From: Pseudomonas alcaligenes
GTDB taxonomy: Bacteria > Pseudomonadota > Gammaproteobacteria > Pseudomonadales > Pseudomonadaceae
Length of the DNA stretch: 64,000 nt
Reading direction: 5' to 3'
NCBI RefSeq assembly: GCF_041729615.1
Contig: NZ_CP154874.1
Location: forward strand, 2,175,001-2,239,000
Shown: one piece after another, positions 9,001-16,332 of the stretch
Layout of the letters: each line of letters opens with the position of its first letter
Numbering within the stretch: the stretch's first letter is position 1
Translations under genes and position numbers: made by a program
The notes under the pieces: model-generated
Seen by the model: the letters and a program-made list of their open reading frames with translations, nothing else
The model's database searches: none
Told to the model about the DNA's origin: nothing

Positions 9001-10313
9001 CCCTCATGAGCCACTTGTCCATTAAATAAGCGGGTCTGCGCCTTTTCCCGGTCATCCAGTCGCTCGAACCAACGCAATGCGATTCGCCGGAGGTTGCACT
9101 CCGTGGAACCATACCCAGGCACGATAATCTTTTCGCTAACCATGGCGTCGATGACGCCTTGTAATGCAGGGTGCTCTAGGCCCGCATCGAGCTCAATGCC
9201 GATCTGCTCATACAGGTAAGAGGTCGAGATGTTTGGATCCTTGCCACTCCCCAGCTCAACGTCTAGCAATGCCGTACGGCTTTGAATGACCTCGTCAGAC
9301 CACTGTTGCAGTCGGCTTTCAGTGACTGGATCTAGCCCCTGAGGAATCAGATCAAGCATGCGCTGGTGATCTTCACGACGACGGATTACGTCGCTTGCAA
9401 TTTCCCCGCGAGTCTCGTTGTAGAGCGGTAAGAGTTTGTGGCCAGGAACCAGCTCAGGCACCAGATCCAGGTATCCCTTCATCTTCACTTGGCCATTCCA
9501 AACCTCAACTCCAAGCTTCTGCTCATCGCTGAGGTTTTCGTACCAGCGCAGTAACTTCCTGCGCGCCTCACACTCCAGAGGGCTGTACCCAGGCAGGATG
9601 ATGTTCTCCCGCTGCATGCCCTGTATGACTTTCATCAACCACTCATTAGTTTGAATGCGGTCAATGCCTGCACCCACCTCTTTCGCAAGGTAAGACGGAG
9701 CAATGGCGAGCGGCTCTTTAATACCCAGTTCCACATCTAATAGTGCCTGCCTTGAAGCGAGGGCTTTGTTCGCCCATGCCTCGACACGCTGGGCAATCTC
9801 GTTCTGTTGAATCGCGTCAACAAGCTCACGGCGCCGGATGACATCCTCGGCGATTTCTGCGCGCTTGATTTTGTATAGGGGATAGCGGAGTGGGCTCTTT
9901 TTGAATGCCTCCATCTGATCGAGATAGCCGATATGCATCACTAGGCCACCGCGAAGCTCGACCTGTAACTTTTCCTCATCCGTGAGGTGCTCATACCAGC
10001 GCAGCACCAATCGGCTCTGCTCGCTATCGAGAATGTTGTAGCCCTGAACGATGATCCCTTCCTGGTGCATCTCAAGTTCAAGGTCAGCCAGGAGATGCCT
10101 GTGATCACGCAGTGCGATACGCAATTGCTCTTCAGGAAGACCAGTTGCCTCTGAAATGAATCGACGAGAGATCGTGGTTTTATCGGTGTACTGAAGTGGG
10201 ATATCCAAAAGGGCTTTTCGATTGCCACTGACTGTTGCTGCCCATGCAGCCAATCGCTTCTCGATCTCAGCCAAAGTCGAGTGGCCAATCAATACCTGCT
10301 CATGCGCTGTCAT
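6081..10313 (-). CDS. Giant recombinase-like protein, 1410 aa, with five tandem modules
   Basis: Residues about 13-780 contain five repeats of roughly 150 aa. Each has SRxxLLxVEL, a segment like SYLSxxIGV, IIxPGYxxxECxxRRxLLRWYE near its middle, and YLDQIPEL plus EIxxDVLRRR near its end. Residues about 800-1000 look like a core-binding region. The C-terminal recombinase region retains K1103, R1211, H1234 (LLGHENIETT) and Y1243, but the first Arg is replaced by N1075 (TGLNADS) and the H of H-x-x-R by S1208. A Cys cluster (C1297, C1319, C1325, C1328) follows. The start overlaps the upstream stop by one base (TAATG). It may be an accessory or architectural recombinase; very large proteins (VPA1269/GmtZ type) occur in Gamma-Mobile-Trio islands. 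Confidence 0.7.
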   Translation of the reverse strand: MTAHEQVLIGHSTLAEIEKRLAAWAATVSGNRKALLDIPLQYTDKTTISRRFISEATGLPEEQLRIALRDHRHLLADLELEMHQEGIIVQGYNILDSEQSRLVLRWYEHLTDEEKLQVELRGGLVMHIGYLDQMEAFKKSPLRYPLYKIKRAEIAEDVIRRRELVDAIQQNEIAQRVEAWANKALASRQALLDVELGIKEPLAIAPSYLAKEVGAGIDRIQTNEWLMKVIQGMQRENIILPGYSPLECEARRKLLRWYENLSDEQKLGVEVWNGQVKMKGYLDLVPELVPGHKLLPLYNETRGEIASDVIRRREDHQRMLDLIPQGLDPVTESRLQQWSDEVIQSRTALLDVELGSGKDPNISTSYLYEQIGIELDAGLEHPALQGVIDAMVSEKIIVPGYGSTECNLRRIALRWFERLDDREKAQTRLFNGQVAHEGTLDQIDGIELNHRHYELLGVTRTELGLEVLRLQEYYPPEDNSISSQVQKQLHQWAVSVIGSREKLLEVELAQKKHLAVSATYLSNLIGVGVHAVYGLNEMPVVLQAMIAEGIIVEGYNVGDCDKRRRLLRWYEGLDDQQKLIVETHGDQVKHLGYIDQIPELANINPSPLFNLTRAEIGKDVLRRRAEVAASPARMSTEEIKRRVDEWRKDVLSSRQKLLNVQLNASGPLAVSVPYLSAQLGVSKSVLNNYNDMPEVIEAMTRERIILPGYMSSECDKRRKLLRWYEGLSDQEKFAIPLFGNKVKKKGYLDQIPGVRELLTSSMHKLINLTLDEISEDLVRLGVGASDYKTVEERELEKAQTPKEETVSYKKHFFALRAVSVGSVADLAQSADIPFTPVMHLFAAASMQSHSASGQSNYYDACKCFIQCLVGGGHNPGDSVLTMLGEHTLTRFRKYLQSLLQDAQISTAVANTHMSAARKMLERATEIKDLGLHSFYPALGFEVARETDLYSPYSPGERSRISEAIQAAIAHTHALAQPYVCTGIGQDPYDEHGKVKVGIATLETARWIFENKLGCVPINFANLDVNDKYHKYFRNVLNTSSLSIYEIYESWGVLYDRSSKVLAPYIARLAQVTGLNADSIATLQLDDFVPVHPLSQRPCLRYWKERSTGEKEYNLDIFKAEISWLTNSQAKEIKKIIDDVVLITSEFRADADPSIQDDLFIYKSSSRATWGAIKSLSQQSSILNISLKSFAEKSKLLTDSGEPLSLSPSRFRPSFVSELVEQGVSVREIQMLLGHENIETTLKYLDRLDLNRVAREKLDVALREIHSETITDKPVTAVPDINNGNDDNIIFKTPLGGCKNIFNPPDFIKKLRNYIPGKPCSLYNKCLACENNMITKSDLPMLFAMRRDYLHILHTNRVADTPYGYVVLENLNLLENILDSEISDFPKEELEEAERLSEYVDTNIAIEGVGQ
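7974..10277 (-). repeat. Five tandem ~150-aa coding repeats in the 1410-aa recombinase
   Basis: Modules cover residues about 13-165, 172-314, 329-475, 485-625 and 636-780. The shared core is a RR(K/R)LLRWYExL(S/D)D(E/Q)(Q/E)K block in the middle and a GYLDQIPEL block near the end. The first and third modules have drifted most. The period of about 150-160 residues is regular, which points to duplication of a folded, possibly DNA-binding unit. Confidence 0.75.
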
Positions 10314-11545
10314 TACTTGCTATCTCCCAGACCAATCTTCAAGCGAGTCGCATCTGATAGCGCCTGCATGTTCTGAGCCTTGGTTCTGGTGTCTTCAATG
10401 GATCCGTTGATGCGGTTGTAGATGTCGATTGGAACCATGGTGTAGACCTGGGTCGTCGAGATGTCTGCATGGCCCATTGATGTCTGTGCGATGAAAAGGC
10501 GCTCCGCAAAGTCCTCCCCGAGGTCAGGGCTATTCAAAATGGCATAGGCATAGCCATGTCTGAGCTTGTGTGGAGAGATGGGCTTCTTCAGCTTGCAGGC
10601 CTTGATTGCCCTAGCACTCAAACGCTCAAGTAGCTTGCTGACAGAGTTCGCCGTGTAGGTATCGCCATGGGCATTTAGGAATGCTGGCGTGCTCTCGTCG
10701 TTTTTGAATTTGCGAGCGTGTTTTCTGTAGAGAACAGAGGCGTGATACCGCTGAACTCGCTGCAAGGTGGCGCGACTGACGAGGGTGCGACGTGGCTTCA
10801 CCTGGTTTGAACGGCCCTTACTGCCTGCGATTTCTAGCGAGCAATAGTCAATCTGAAGCGGAGGTGCATCACCGCTGGAGATGTACTCATACCGCTGAGC
10901 GTCCAGGGCTTTCTTCACTGCTGCTAGCGTGACCCTAGGCAGCTCTGAGCGCCTAATCCCTGCGTCAAAAATAAACTGAAGCACACAGCGCTCACGCTCA
11001 CAGTCACTACTGGTAATGAGTGTTTCAAGCTCCAAGAGACTGCAAGGAATGACCAGGTTCTTCTTGGGGCTGGGCGAGATTAGCCCTTTCTCGTAAGGGT
11101 TATCCTCACGCAAAACTGGCCCACGAACGGTCGGAACGCAGAGATAGGAGTCGTAGAAGGACAGCAGGGTGGCATCTCGATTACGCACCGTCTTCGTCGA
11201 GAGCTCTTCGTTCTCAATTAGGTGGGAAATGTACTCGGCCAGCAAGCTCCTGCTGACCTCAAGAAAGGCTTCGTCTGAGCGGGCTGTGGCGAATTCACGG
11301 CGGGCTTTCAGGTATTGGTGGGCATAACCCAGGTTCTTGCCATAGGTATCCACCGATGTGATCGAAAGCGATTCTTCCTTGGCATGCTGAGTCAGGAACC
11401 CTGAGCACAGCGGCAGCAAGCGCTCATCATCATCAAAGACCGCCCCACCTGTGACATTCACAAGACCTGATACCTGAGCCCCATCCTCATTCAGCAAGGA
11501 CTCACTCAGATCCAGAACCACCCTTCTCGCAGCAACTACCTTCAT
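10313..11545 (-). CDS. Site-specific tyrosine recombinase next to the island end
   Basis: A 410-aa integrase/XerD-type recombinase with all six catalytic positions: R198 (AGIRRSE), K243 (GSKGRS), H326 and R329 (PHKLRHGYA), H359 (MGHADIST) and the nucleophile Y368 (TQVYTMV). Its N-terminal region holds a SAM-like core-binding domain at about residues 50-140. The ATG at 11545 was chosen because GGGGGT stands about 9 bases upstream; a GTG six codons earlier has no ribosome binding site. It is the first gene of the recombinase operon, only 80 bp from the stop of the disrupted thyA, at the usual place for an integrase. It is probably the catalytically active member of the set. Confidence 0.88.
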   Translation of the reverse strand: MKVVAARRVVLDLSESLLNEDGAQVSGLVNVTGGAVFDDDERLLPLCSGFLTQHAKEESLSITSVDTYGKNLGYAHQYLKARREFATARSDEAFLEVSRSLLAEYISHLIENEELSTKTVRNRDATLLSFYDSYLCVPTVRGPVLREDNPYEKGLISPSPKKNLVIPCSLLELETLITSSDCERERCVLQFIFDAGIRRSELPRVTLAAVKKALDAQRYEYISSGDAPPLQIDYCSLEIAGSKGRSNQVKPRRTLVSRATLQRVQRYHASVLYRKHARKFKNDESTPAFLNAHGDTYTANSVSKLLERLSARAIKACKLKKPISPHKLRHGYAYAILNSPDLGEDFAERLFIAQTSMGHADISTTQVYTMVPIDIYNRINGSIEDTRTKAQNMQALSDATRLKIGLGDSK

Positions 11546-11625
11546 CGAATTTACCCCCAGCACGCATTGTGCAAACAGTGCAGATATCGTAGATCACAAT
11601 AAACTGACCGTGAAGGTAAATTTTT

Positions 11626-12186
11626 TTACGCAACCATCACGTACTGTGCGGAATCCTGCTGGGGGCATAAAAGGAAGATGTCGGCCGAGCGCTGGTACAG
11701 CTGGCAGCTCAGGCGGCCCTCGGCGACGTAGAACTGGAACAGGGCGTGGCACGGCGGCAGGGCCATCTGGTCGACCAGCGCCGGGTTCCAGGCAGAGACG
11801 ATCAGGCGGCGCGAGTCCGGGTTCTTCCGGATCATCTCGATCAGCTTGCTGATCTGGTCGATCGACTCGCCGTTCGGCGCCGGCCAGCTGCGCCACTGGT
11901 AGCCGTAGACCGGGCCGAGGTCGCCGTTCTCGTCGGCCCACTCGTCCCAGATGCGCACGCCGTTGTCCTTCAGGTACTTGATGTTGGTGTCGCCCTGGAG
12001 GAACCACAGCAGCTCGTGGATGATGGATTTCAGGTGGCACTTCTTGGTGGTCACCAGGGGGAAGCCGTCGGCCAGGTTGAAGCGCATCTGGTGGCCGAAC
12101 ACCGAGTAGGTGCCGGTGCCGGTGCGGTCGCTCTTGAAGGTGCCGGTCTCGCGCACCAGGCGCATCAGGTCGAGGTACTGTTTCAT
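11626..12186 (-). pseudogene. thyA: Resident thyA, truncated by the island
   Basis: The first 172 codons of a 264-aa-class thymidylate synthase are intact, including C146 in [10 protein letters not shown], but after QRSADIFL the frame runs into island DNA and ends 14 codons later. The lost ~92 residues include the conserved Asn and the HIY motif for dUMP binding and the folate-closing C-terminus, so the product cannot be active. It lies 79 bp downstream of lgt on the same strand, the normal lgt-thyA order in pseudomonads. GC content is much higher than in the island copy, so the two genes are not recent duplicates. Confidence 0.92.
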
Positions 12187-12209
12187 CTCAGCTCCGCCGG
12201 GAAGGTCGC

Positions 12210-12229
12210 GGGTGCCTGGCCAGGCACCC
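12210..12229. repeat. 20-bp perfect palindrome between lgt and thyA
   Basis: Two 10-bp arms (GGGTGCCTGG and its complement) meet without a spacer. On the plus strand A residues follow; on the minus strand, the direction of lgt-thyA transcription, no T-run follows. It therefore does not look like an intrinsic terminator for the operon. It may form a hairpin in the mRNA between the two genes. Confidence 0.6.
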
Positions 12230-12265
12230 GGAAAAAACGCGCAGTTTACCCAAATCGCCGGCGAG

Positions 12266-13054
12266 TCAGGCCTTGGCCCGACGATACGCCCAGACCATCA
12301 GGCCGATACCGCCGAGGATCATCGGCAGGCACAGCACCTGGCCCATGGTCAGCCAGTTCCACGCCAGGTAGCCGAGCTGGGCATCCGGCACGCGGACGAA
12401 CTCGACGATGAAGCGGAACACCCCGTAGCAGGCGGCGAACAGGCCGGACACTGCCATGGTCGGGCGCGGCTTGCGCGAGTACAGCCAGAGGATGAGGAAC
12501 AGGGCCACGCCTTCCAGGGCGAACTGGTACAGCTGCGAGGGGTGGCGGGCCAGCTGCTGCGGGTCGGTGGGGAAGACCATGGCCCAGGGCAGGTCGGTGG
12601 CCTTGCCCCACAGCTCGGCGTTGATGAAGTTGCCGATGCGTCCGGCGCCCAGGCCGATCGGCACCAGGGGGGCAATGAAGTCCATCAGCTGGAAGAAGCT
12701 CTTGTCATTGCGCCGGCCGAACAGCCAGGTGGCCAGCATCACGCCGATCAGGCCGCCGTGGAAGGACATGCCGCCTTCCCACACCCGCAGGATCTTCAGC
12801 GGCTCGGCGACGTAGGCCGCCAGGTCGTAGAACAGCACGTAGCCCAGGCGACCGCCGAGGATCACGCCCATGGCCACCCAGAACACCAGGTCGGAGAGCT
12901 TCTCCTTGCTCCAGGTCGGGTCGAAGTCCTGCAGCCGGCGGCTGGCCAGCAGCCAGGCACCACCGATGCCGACCAGGTACATCAGGCCGTACCAGTGGAT
13001 CTTGATGACGCCGAGATCCAGCGCCACCGGGTCTATCTGCGGGTAAGGCAGCAT
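12266..13054 (-). CDS. lgt: Prolipoprotein diacylglyceryl transferase
   Basis: Inner-membrane enzyme of 262 aa that moves diacylglyceryl from phosphatidylglycerol to the lipobox cysteine of prolipoproteins, the first step of lipoprotein maturation. About seven membrane segments are visible, with the family signature [15 protein letters not shown] and the essential [11 protein letters not shown] segment. Length is normal. It lies 10 bp downstream of the TauE-type permease gene and upstream of the broken thyA, all on the minus strand, as one likely operon. Confidence 0.96.
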   Translation of the reverse strand: MLPYPQIDPVALDLGVIKIHWYGLMYLVGIGGAWLLASRRLQDFDPTWSKEKLSDLVFWVAMGVILGGRLGYVLFYDLAAYVAEPLKILRVWEGGMSFHGGLIGVMLATWLFGRRNDKSFFQLMDFIAPLVPIGLGAGRIGNFINAELWGKATDLPWAMVFPTDPQQLARHPSQLYQFALEGVALFLILWLYSRKPRPTMAVSGLFAACYGVFRFIVEFVRVPDAQLGYLAWNWLTMGQVLCLPMILGGIGLMVWAYRRAKA

Positions 13055-13064
13055 TCAAAACTCC

Positions 13065-13847
13065 TTAGATCAGGAAATTCACGCCCACGCAGAGCAGCAG
13101 CAGGGCGAACAGGCGCTTGAGCAGGCGTGGCGACAGCTTGTGCGCCAGGCGCGCGCCGAAGCGGGCGAAGAACATGCTGGTGATGGCGATGCCGGCCATG
13201 GCCGGCAGGTAGACGAAGCCGACACTCCACGGCGGCAACTGCGGCTCGCCCCAGCCGATGACCATGAAGCTCAGGGCGCTGGCGGCGGCGATCGGCAGGC
13301 CACAGGCGGCGGAGGTGGCCACCGCCTGCTGCATGGGCACGCTGCGCCAGGTCAGGAAGGGCACGGTCAGCGAGCCGCCGCCGATGCCGAAGATCGCCGA
13401 GGCCCAGCCGATCACCCCGCCGGCGGCGGTCAACCCCAGCCTGCCTGGGACCGCGCGACCGGCCTTGGGTTTCAGCTCCAGGCCCATCTGGATGGCGATG
13501 ACGATGGCGAACACACCGATGATCTTCTGCAACAGCGGGCCGTTGATCGCCGCCGCCGTCAGCGAGCCGAGGCCGGCGCCGAGCAGGATGCCGAGGGCCA
13601 TCCAGGCGAAGATCGGCCACAGCACCGCGCCCTTGCGCTGGTGCTCCAGCACCGAGTTGATCGAGGTGAAGACGATGGTGGCCAGCGAGGTGCCCACGGC
13701 CAGGTGGGTCAGCACGGCCGGGTCGATGCCCTGGGCGGTGAAGCTCAGCACCAGTACCGGCACTATGATGATGCCGCCGCCGACACCGAACAGCCCGGCC
13801 AGCACGCCGGCCGCTGCGCCCAGCAGCAGATAGAGCAGAAATTCCAT
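13065..13847 (-). CDS. TauE/SafE-family membrane permease
   Basis: A 260-aa integral membrane protein with about eight hydrophobic segments and the paired glycine-rich motifs of the family (LFGVGGGIIIVPVL near the N-terminus, IFGIGGGSLTVPFL in the second half), typical of sulfite/sulfoacetate or other organic anion exporters. The ATG at 13847 (MEFLLYLLLG) was chosen because a run of G stands just upstream; the frame extends further but reads as non-coding. The substrate cannot be inferred. It is the first gene of the lgt-thyA group. Confidence 0.88.
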   Translation of the reverse strand: MEFLLYLLLGAAAGVLAGLFGVGGGIIIVPVLVLSFTAQGIDPAVLTHLAVGTSLATIVFTSINSVLEHQRKGAVLWPIFAWMALGILLGAGLGSLTAAAINGPLLQKIIGVFAIVIAIQMGLELKPKAGRAVPGRLGLTAAGGVIGWASAIFGIGGGSLTVPFLTWRSVPMQQAVATSAACGLPIAAASALSFMVIGWGEPQLPPWSVGFVYLPAMAGIAITSMFFARFGARLAHKLSPRLLKRLFALLLLCVGVNFLI

Positions 13848-13950
13848 GAACCCCCCCGGATCAGGCAGGCATGGTAGCGGAGCCTCTCCGGGCATGGCCA
13901 GACGCGGCGATATTTCCGTAGAGTGGGGGCCCGAGTGCCGGAGTCGCATC

Positions 13951-14703
13951 ATGTGCCTGATCGCTTTCGCCTGGCGCCCCGATCACCCGCTCCCGCTGGT
14001 GCTGGCGGCCAACCGTGACGAGTTCTACGAGCGTGCCAGCCTGCCGCTGGGCGAGTGGGCGGACGCCCCCGGGCTGTATGCCGGGCGCGACCTGCAGGCC
14101 GGCGGCACCTGGCTGGGAGTGAGCCGCGACGGCCGCTTCGCCGCCCTGACCAACATCCGCGACCCGCGCCAGGCCAAGGGGCCGCGCTCGCGTGGCGAAT
14201 TGCCGGTGGAGTTCCTGCGCGGCGCGCTGGATGCCGAGGCCTTCCTCGCCGGGCTGCGCCCGCGCCTGGGCGATTACAGCGGCTTCAACCTGCTGCTCGG
14301 CGACCGTCGCCAGCTGTTCTTCTTCAACTCGGAAGAGGGCTGTGCGCGCCGCCTGGCGCCCGGCCTCTATGGTCTGTCCAACGCCCAGCTGGACACGCCC
14401 TGGCCCAAGGTCCTGCGCGCCACCGCCCATCTCGCCGGCAGCCTCGCCGACCCGCATCCACAGCGCCTGCTGGACTTGCTGCGCGACGAACGGCGCCCGC
14501 CGCGGGAGTTGCTGCCGGACACCGGTATCGGCCTGGACTGGGAGCTGCTGTTGTCGTCGATGTTCATCGTCGGGCCGGGCTATGGCACCTGCGCCAGCAC
14601 TGCCCTACTGCTGGGCGCCGACGGTGGCGTGCAGCTGGTGGAGCGGCGCTTCGATAATCGCGGCGTGCCGGCCGGCGAGGTATCGATCCGCCTGCCGGGC
14701 TAA
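13951..14703 (+). CDS. NRDE (TANGO2-like) family protein
   Basis: A 250-aa protein with the Asn-Arg-Asp-Glu signature AANRDEFYER near residue 20, and Cys2 directly after the initiator Met, as in N-terminal-nucleophile-like members of the family. It starts at MCLIAFAWRP; a longer frame from 13846 would overlap the divergent permease gene. Bacterial members have no settled function; eukaryotic TANGO2 has been linked to heme handling. Its stop overlaps the stop of the convergent thioredoxin-like gene. Confidence 0.85.
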   Translation: MCLIAFAWRPDHPLPLVLAANRDEFYERASLPLGEWADAPGLYAGRDLQAGGTWLGVSRDGRFAALTNIRDPRQAKGPRSRGELPVEFLRGALDAEAFLAGLRPRLGDYSGFNLLLGDRRQLFFFNSEEGCARRLAPGLYGLSNAQLDTPWPKVLRATAHLAGSLADPHPQRLLDLLRDERRPPRELLPDTGIGLDWELLLSSMFIVGPGYGTCASTALLLGADGGVQLVERRFDNRGVPAGEVSIRLPG

Positions 14704-15272
14704 CCCTGCTCGCGCCAGTCGCAGAAACAGCCCACCGCCAGGTTGCTGTCGGCCCTGACCCTGCGCCCGGCCACCAGGGCCTCGAGGATCGGCTCGATGA
14801 AGCTGTTGCTCGAAGTGCACAGGGCGCCCTCGCTGTAGGGGCCGAAGTAGGCGAGCTGGCCCTGCTGGTCCCAGATCGCCACCGCCGGGCTGGCCGGCAG
14901 GTCCGCGCTGCCGGGCAGTTCCTGCAGCGCCTGCAGGCCCTGCAGGTTGTCCGGCAGGCGCCCCTGGCTGCCGGCCTTCTGCACCGCGTAGAACTGCACG
15001 CCGCGCGGCGCGTAGGCCTGCAGCAGCTCGCCGAGGTGCTGCTGGTTGCCGACATTGCACGGGCAGCCCGGGTCCCAGAAGTGCACCAGGCGGATCGGCC
15101 CCGGCCCGGCCAGCTCGGCCGGCAGGTGCAGCTGGGCACCGGAGAACAGTTCGGTGCGCGCCTCGAAGGGGCGGATGTAGCGGGCCTGGAACCACCAGAA
15201 GGCGGCCAGCATGGCGCCCAGCCAGAGGATGGCGACGAGGCTGGCGAGCAGGGTCTTGCGGCGGGGAGACAT
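14700..15272 (-). CDS. Membrane-anchored thioredoxin-fold protein (DUF6436-like)
   Basis: A 190-aa protein with one N-terminal membrane anchor (residues about 8-28) and a periplasmic thioredoxin-like domain: VHFWDPGCPCNVGNQ around residue 65-80 provides a C-P-C motif at the usual active-site place, followed by a cis-Pro-like SPAVAIWD segment. A further Cys lies in GALCTSSN, and the C-terminus has VGCFCDW. The pattern suggests a thiol oxidoreductase or metal-binding redox protein. I associate it with DUF6436 from memory; no substrate is suggested by its neighbours. Confidence 0.65.
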   Translation of the reverse strand: MSPRRKTLLASLVAILWLGAMLAAFWWFQARYIRPFEARTELFSGAQLHLPAELAGPGPIRLVHFWDPGCPCNVGNQQHLGELLQAYAPRGVQFYAVQKAGSQGRLPDNLQGLQALQELPGSADLPASPAVAIWDQQGQLAYFGPYSEGALCTSSNSFIEPILEALVAGRRVRADSNLAVGCFCDWREQG

Positions 15273-15362
15273 GGTCGGCGGGCACCTGGGAAAGGCCGCT
15301 AGCTTGCCACGCCGCGCCCGACAGCTGAATATCGGCCATCACCCCGGGAACCGCGAAAGCCC

Positions 15363-16322
15363 ATGACCGCCCCGCCCCAGACCCTGCCCGAGCCCTTCCA
15401 GCCCGAGCGCCTGCGCGCCGCCCTGCGACCCTTGGTCGCGGCCGCCACGTTGCCTGCCGAGGCGCAGGCCTACCAGCGCTACTACGGCCTGGACCTGCCG
15501 CAGCACGGTGCTGTGCAGCGCCGCCTGGGGCGCTTCCACTGCGCCGGCCTGGAGCTGGTCGCCCAGCTGTGGCTGCCGCCGCAGCCGCAGGCGACCCTGA
15601 TCCTGCTGCACGGCTACTACGACCACACGGGCCTGTATCGCCATGTGATCGACTGGGCGCTGGGGCTGAACCTCGCCGTGCTGACCTGCGACCTGCCGGG
15701 CCACGGCCTGTCCGCCGGCGCCCGCGCCAGCATCGACGACTTCGCCACCTACCAGCAGACCCTGCAGGCGCTGTTCGCCGAGGCCGCCAGCCTCGACCTG
15801 CCGCAACCCTGGCACCTGTGCGGGCAGAGCACCGGCGGCGCCATCCTGCTCGACTACCTGCTGCTCGGCGAGCCGCGCCCGGAACCGGGCGCCACCATCC
15901 TCCTGGCGCCACTGGTGCGCCCGCGCGCCTGGGGCCTGTCGAAGCTCAGCTACCACCTGCTCGGGCCGTTCAAGACGGAGATTCCGCGGCGCTTCTCGGA
16001 GAACTCCACCGACGCCGAGTTCCTCGACTTCCTGCAGCACCGCGACCCGCTGCAGCCGCGCACCCTGCCCACCGCCTGGGTCGGCGCCCTGGCGAGGTGG
16101 ATACCGCGCATCGAAAAGGCGCCGCGCAGCGTGCAGCAGCCACTGGTGGTGCAGGGCGAGGACGACATGACGGTGGACTGGCGGCACAACCTGCAGGTGC
16201 TGCAGGACAAGTTCGACCGCCCGGAGATCCTGCGCCTGCCCGGCGCCCGCCACCACCTGGTGAACGAGCGCGAGGCGCTGCGCCGCCAGTACTTCGCCTT
16301 CCTCAGCGAGCGCCTGCGCTAG
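15363..16322 (+). CDS. Alpha/beta hydrolase (serine aminopeptidase/monoglyceride lipase type)
   Basis: A 319-aa alpha/beta hydrolase: oxyanion region LLHGYYDHTGLY near residue 82, nucleophile elbow CGQSTGGAI near residue 157, an acid candidate in GEDDMTVDW and the catalytic His in ARHHLVNE near the C-terminus. There is no signal peptide, so it is probably cytoplasmic. The closest types are the lysophospholipase/monoacylglycerol lipase-like S33 hydrolases; the substrate is unknown. It converges on the DUF2059-like gene. Confidence 0.82.
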   Translation: MTAPPQTLPEPFQPERLRAALRPLVAAATLPAEAQAYQRYYGLDLPQHGAVQRRLGRFHCAGLELVAQLWLPPQPQATLILLHGYYDHTGLYRHVIDWALGLNLAVLTCDLPGHGLSAGARASIDDFATYQQTLQALFAEAASLDLPQPWHLCGQSTGGAILLDYLLLGEPRPEPGATILLAPLVRPRAWGLSKLSYHLLGPFKTEIPRRFSENSTDAEFLDFLQHRDPLQPRTLPTAWVGALARWIPRIEKAPRSVQQPLVVQGEDDMTVDWRHNLQVLQDKFDRPEILRLPGARHHLVNEREALRRQYFAFLSERLR

Positions 16323-16332
16323 CTCGCCCGGC

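Larger units (their letters stand above)
1..11671. mobile_element. Genomic island inserted in thyA (left end outside window)
   Basis: The right boundary is seen where the resident thyA, reading leftward, stops matching the family after its codon 172 (LCPQQDS follows SADIFL), at about 11671. From there to position 1 the DNA is lower in GC and encodes four recombinase-operon proteins, a second and different thyA, an unknown protein and an AAA ATPase with a downstream partner. The left junction, expected to carry the displaced 3' end of the resident thyA, is outside the window. The recombinase cluster sits at the junction, as is usual for integrative elements. The layout resembles the multi-recombinase (Tn554-like, Gamma-Mobile-Trio) class; which class is inference. 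Confidence 0.8.

Noticed and set aside
11626..12186. The truncated resident thyA as a working short enzyme
   Set aside because: It keeps the catalytic Cys but lacks the conserved Asn, the HIY segment and the C-terminus needed for dUMP and folate binding.
12210..12229. Terminator between lgt and thyA
   Set aside because: The palindrome is perfect, but the T-run lies on the wrong side for minus-strand transcription, and lgt-thyA is normally co-transcribed.
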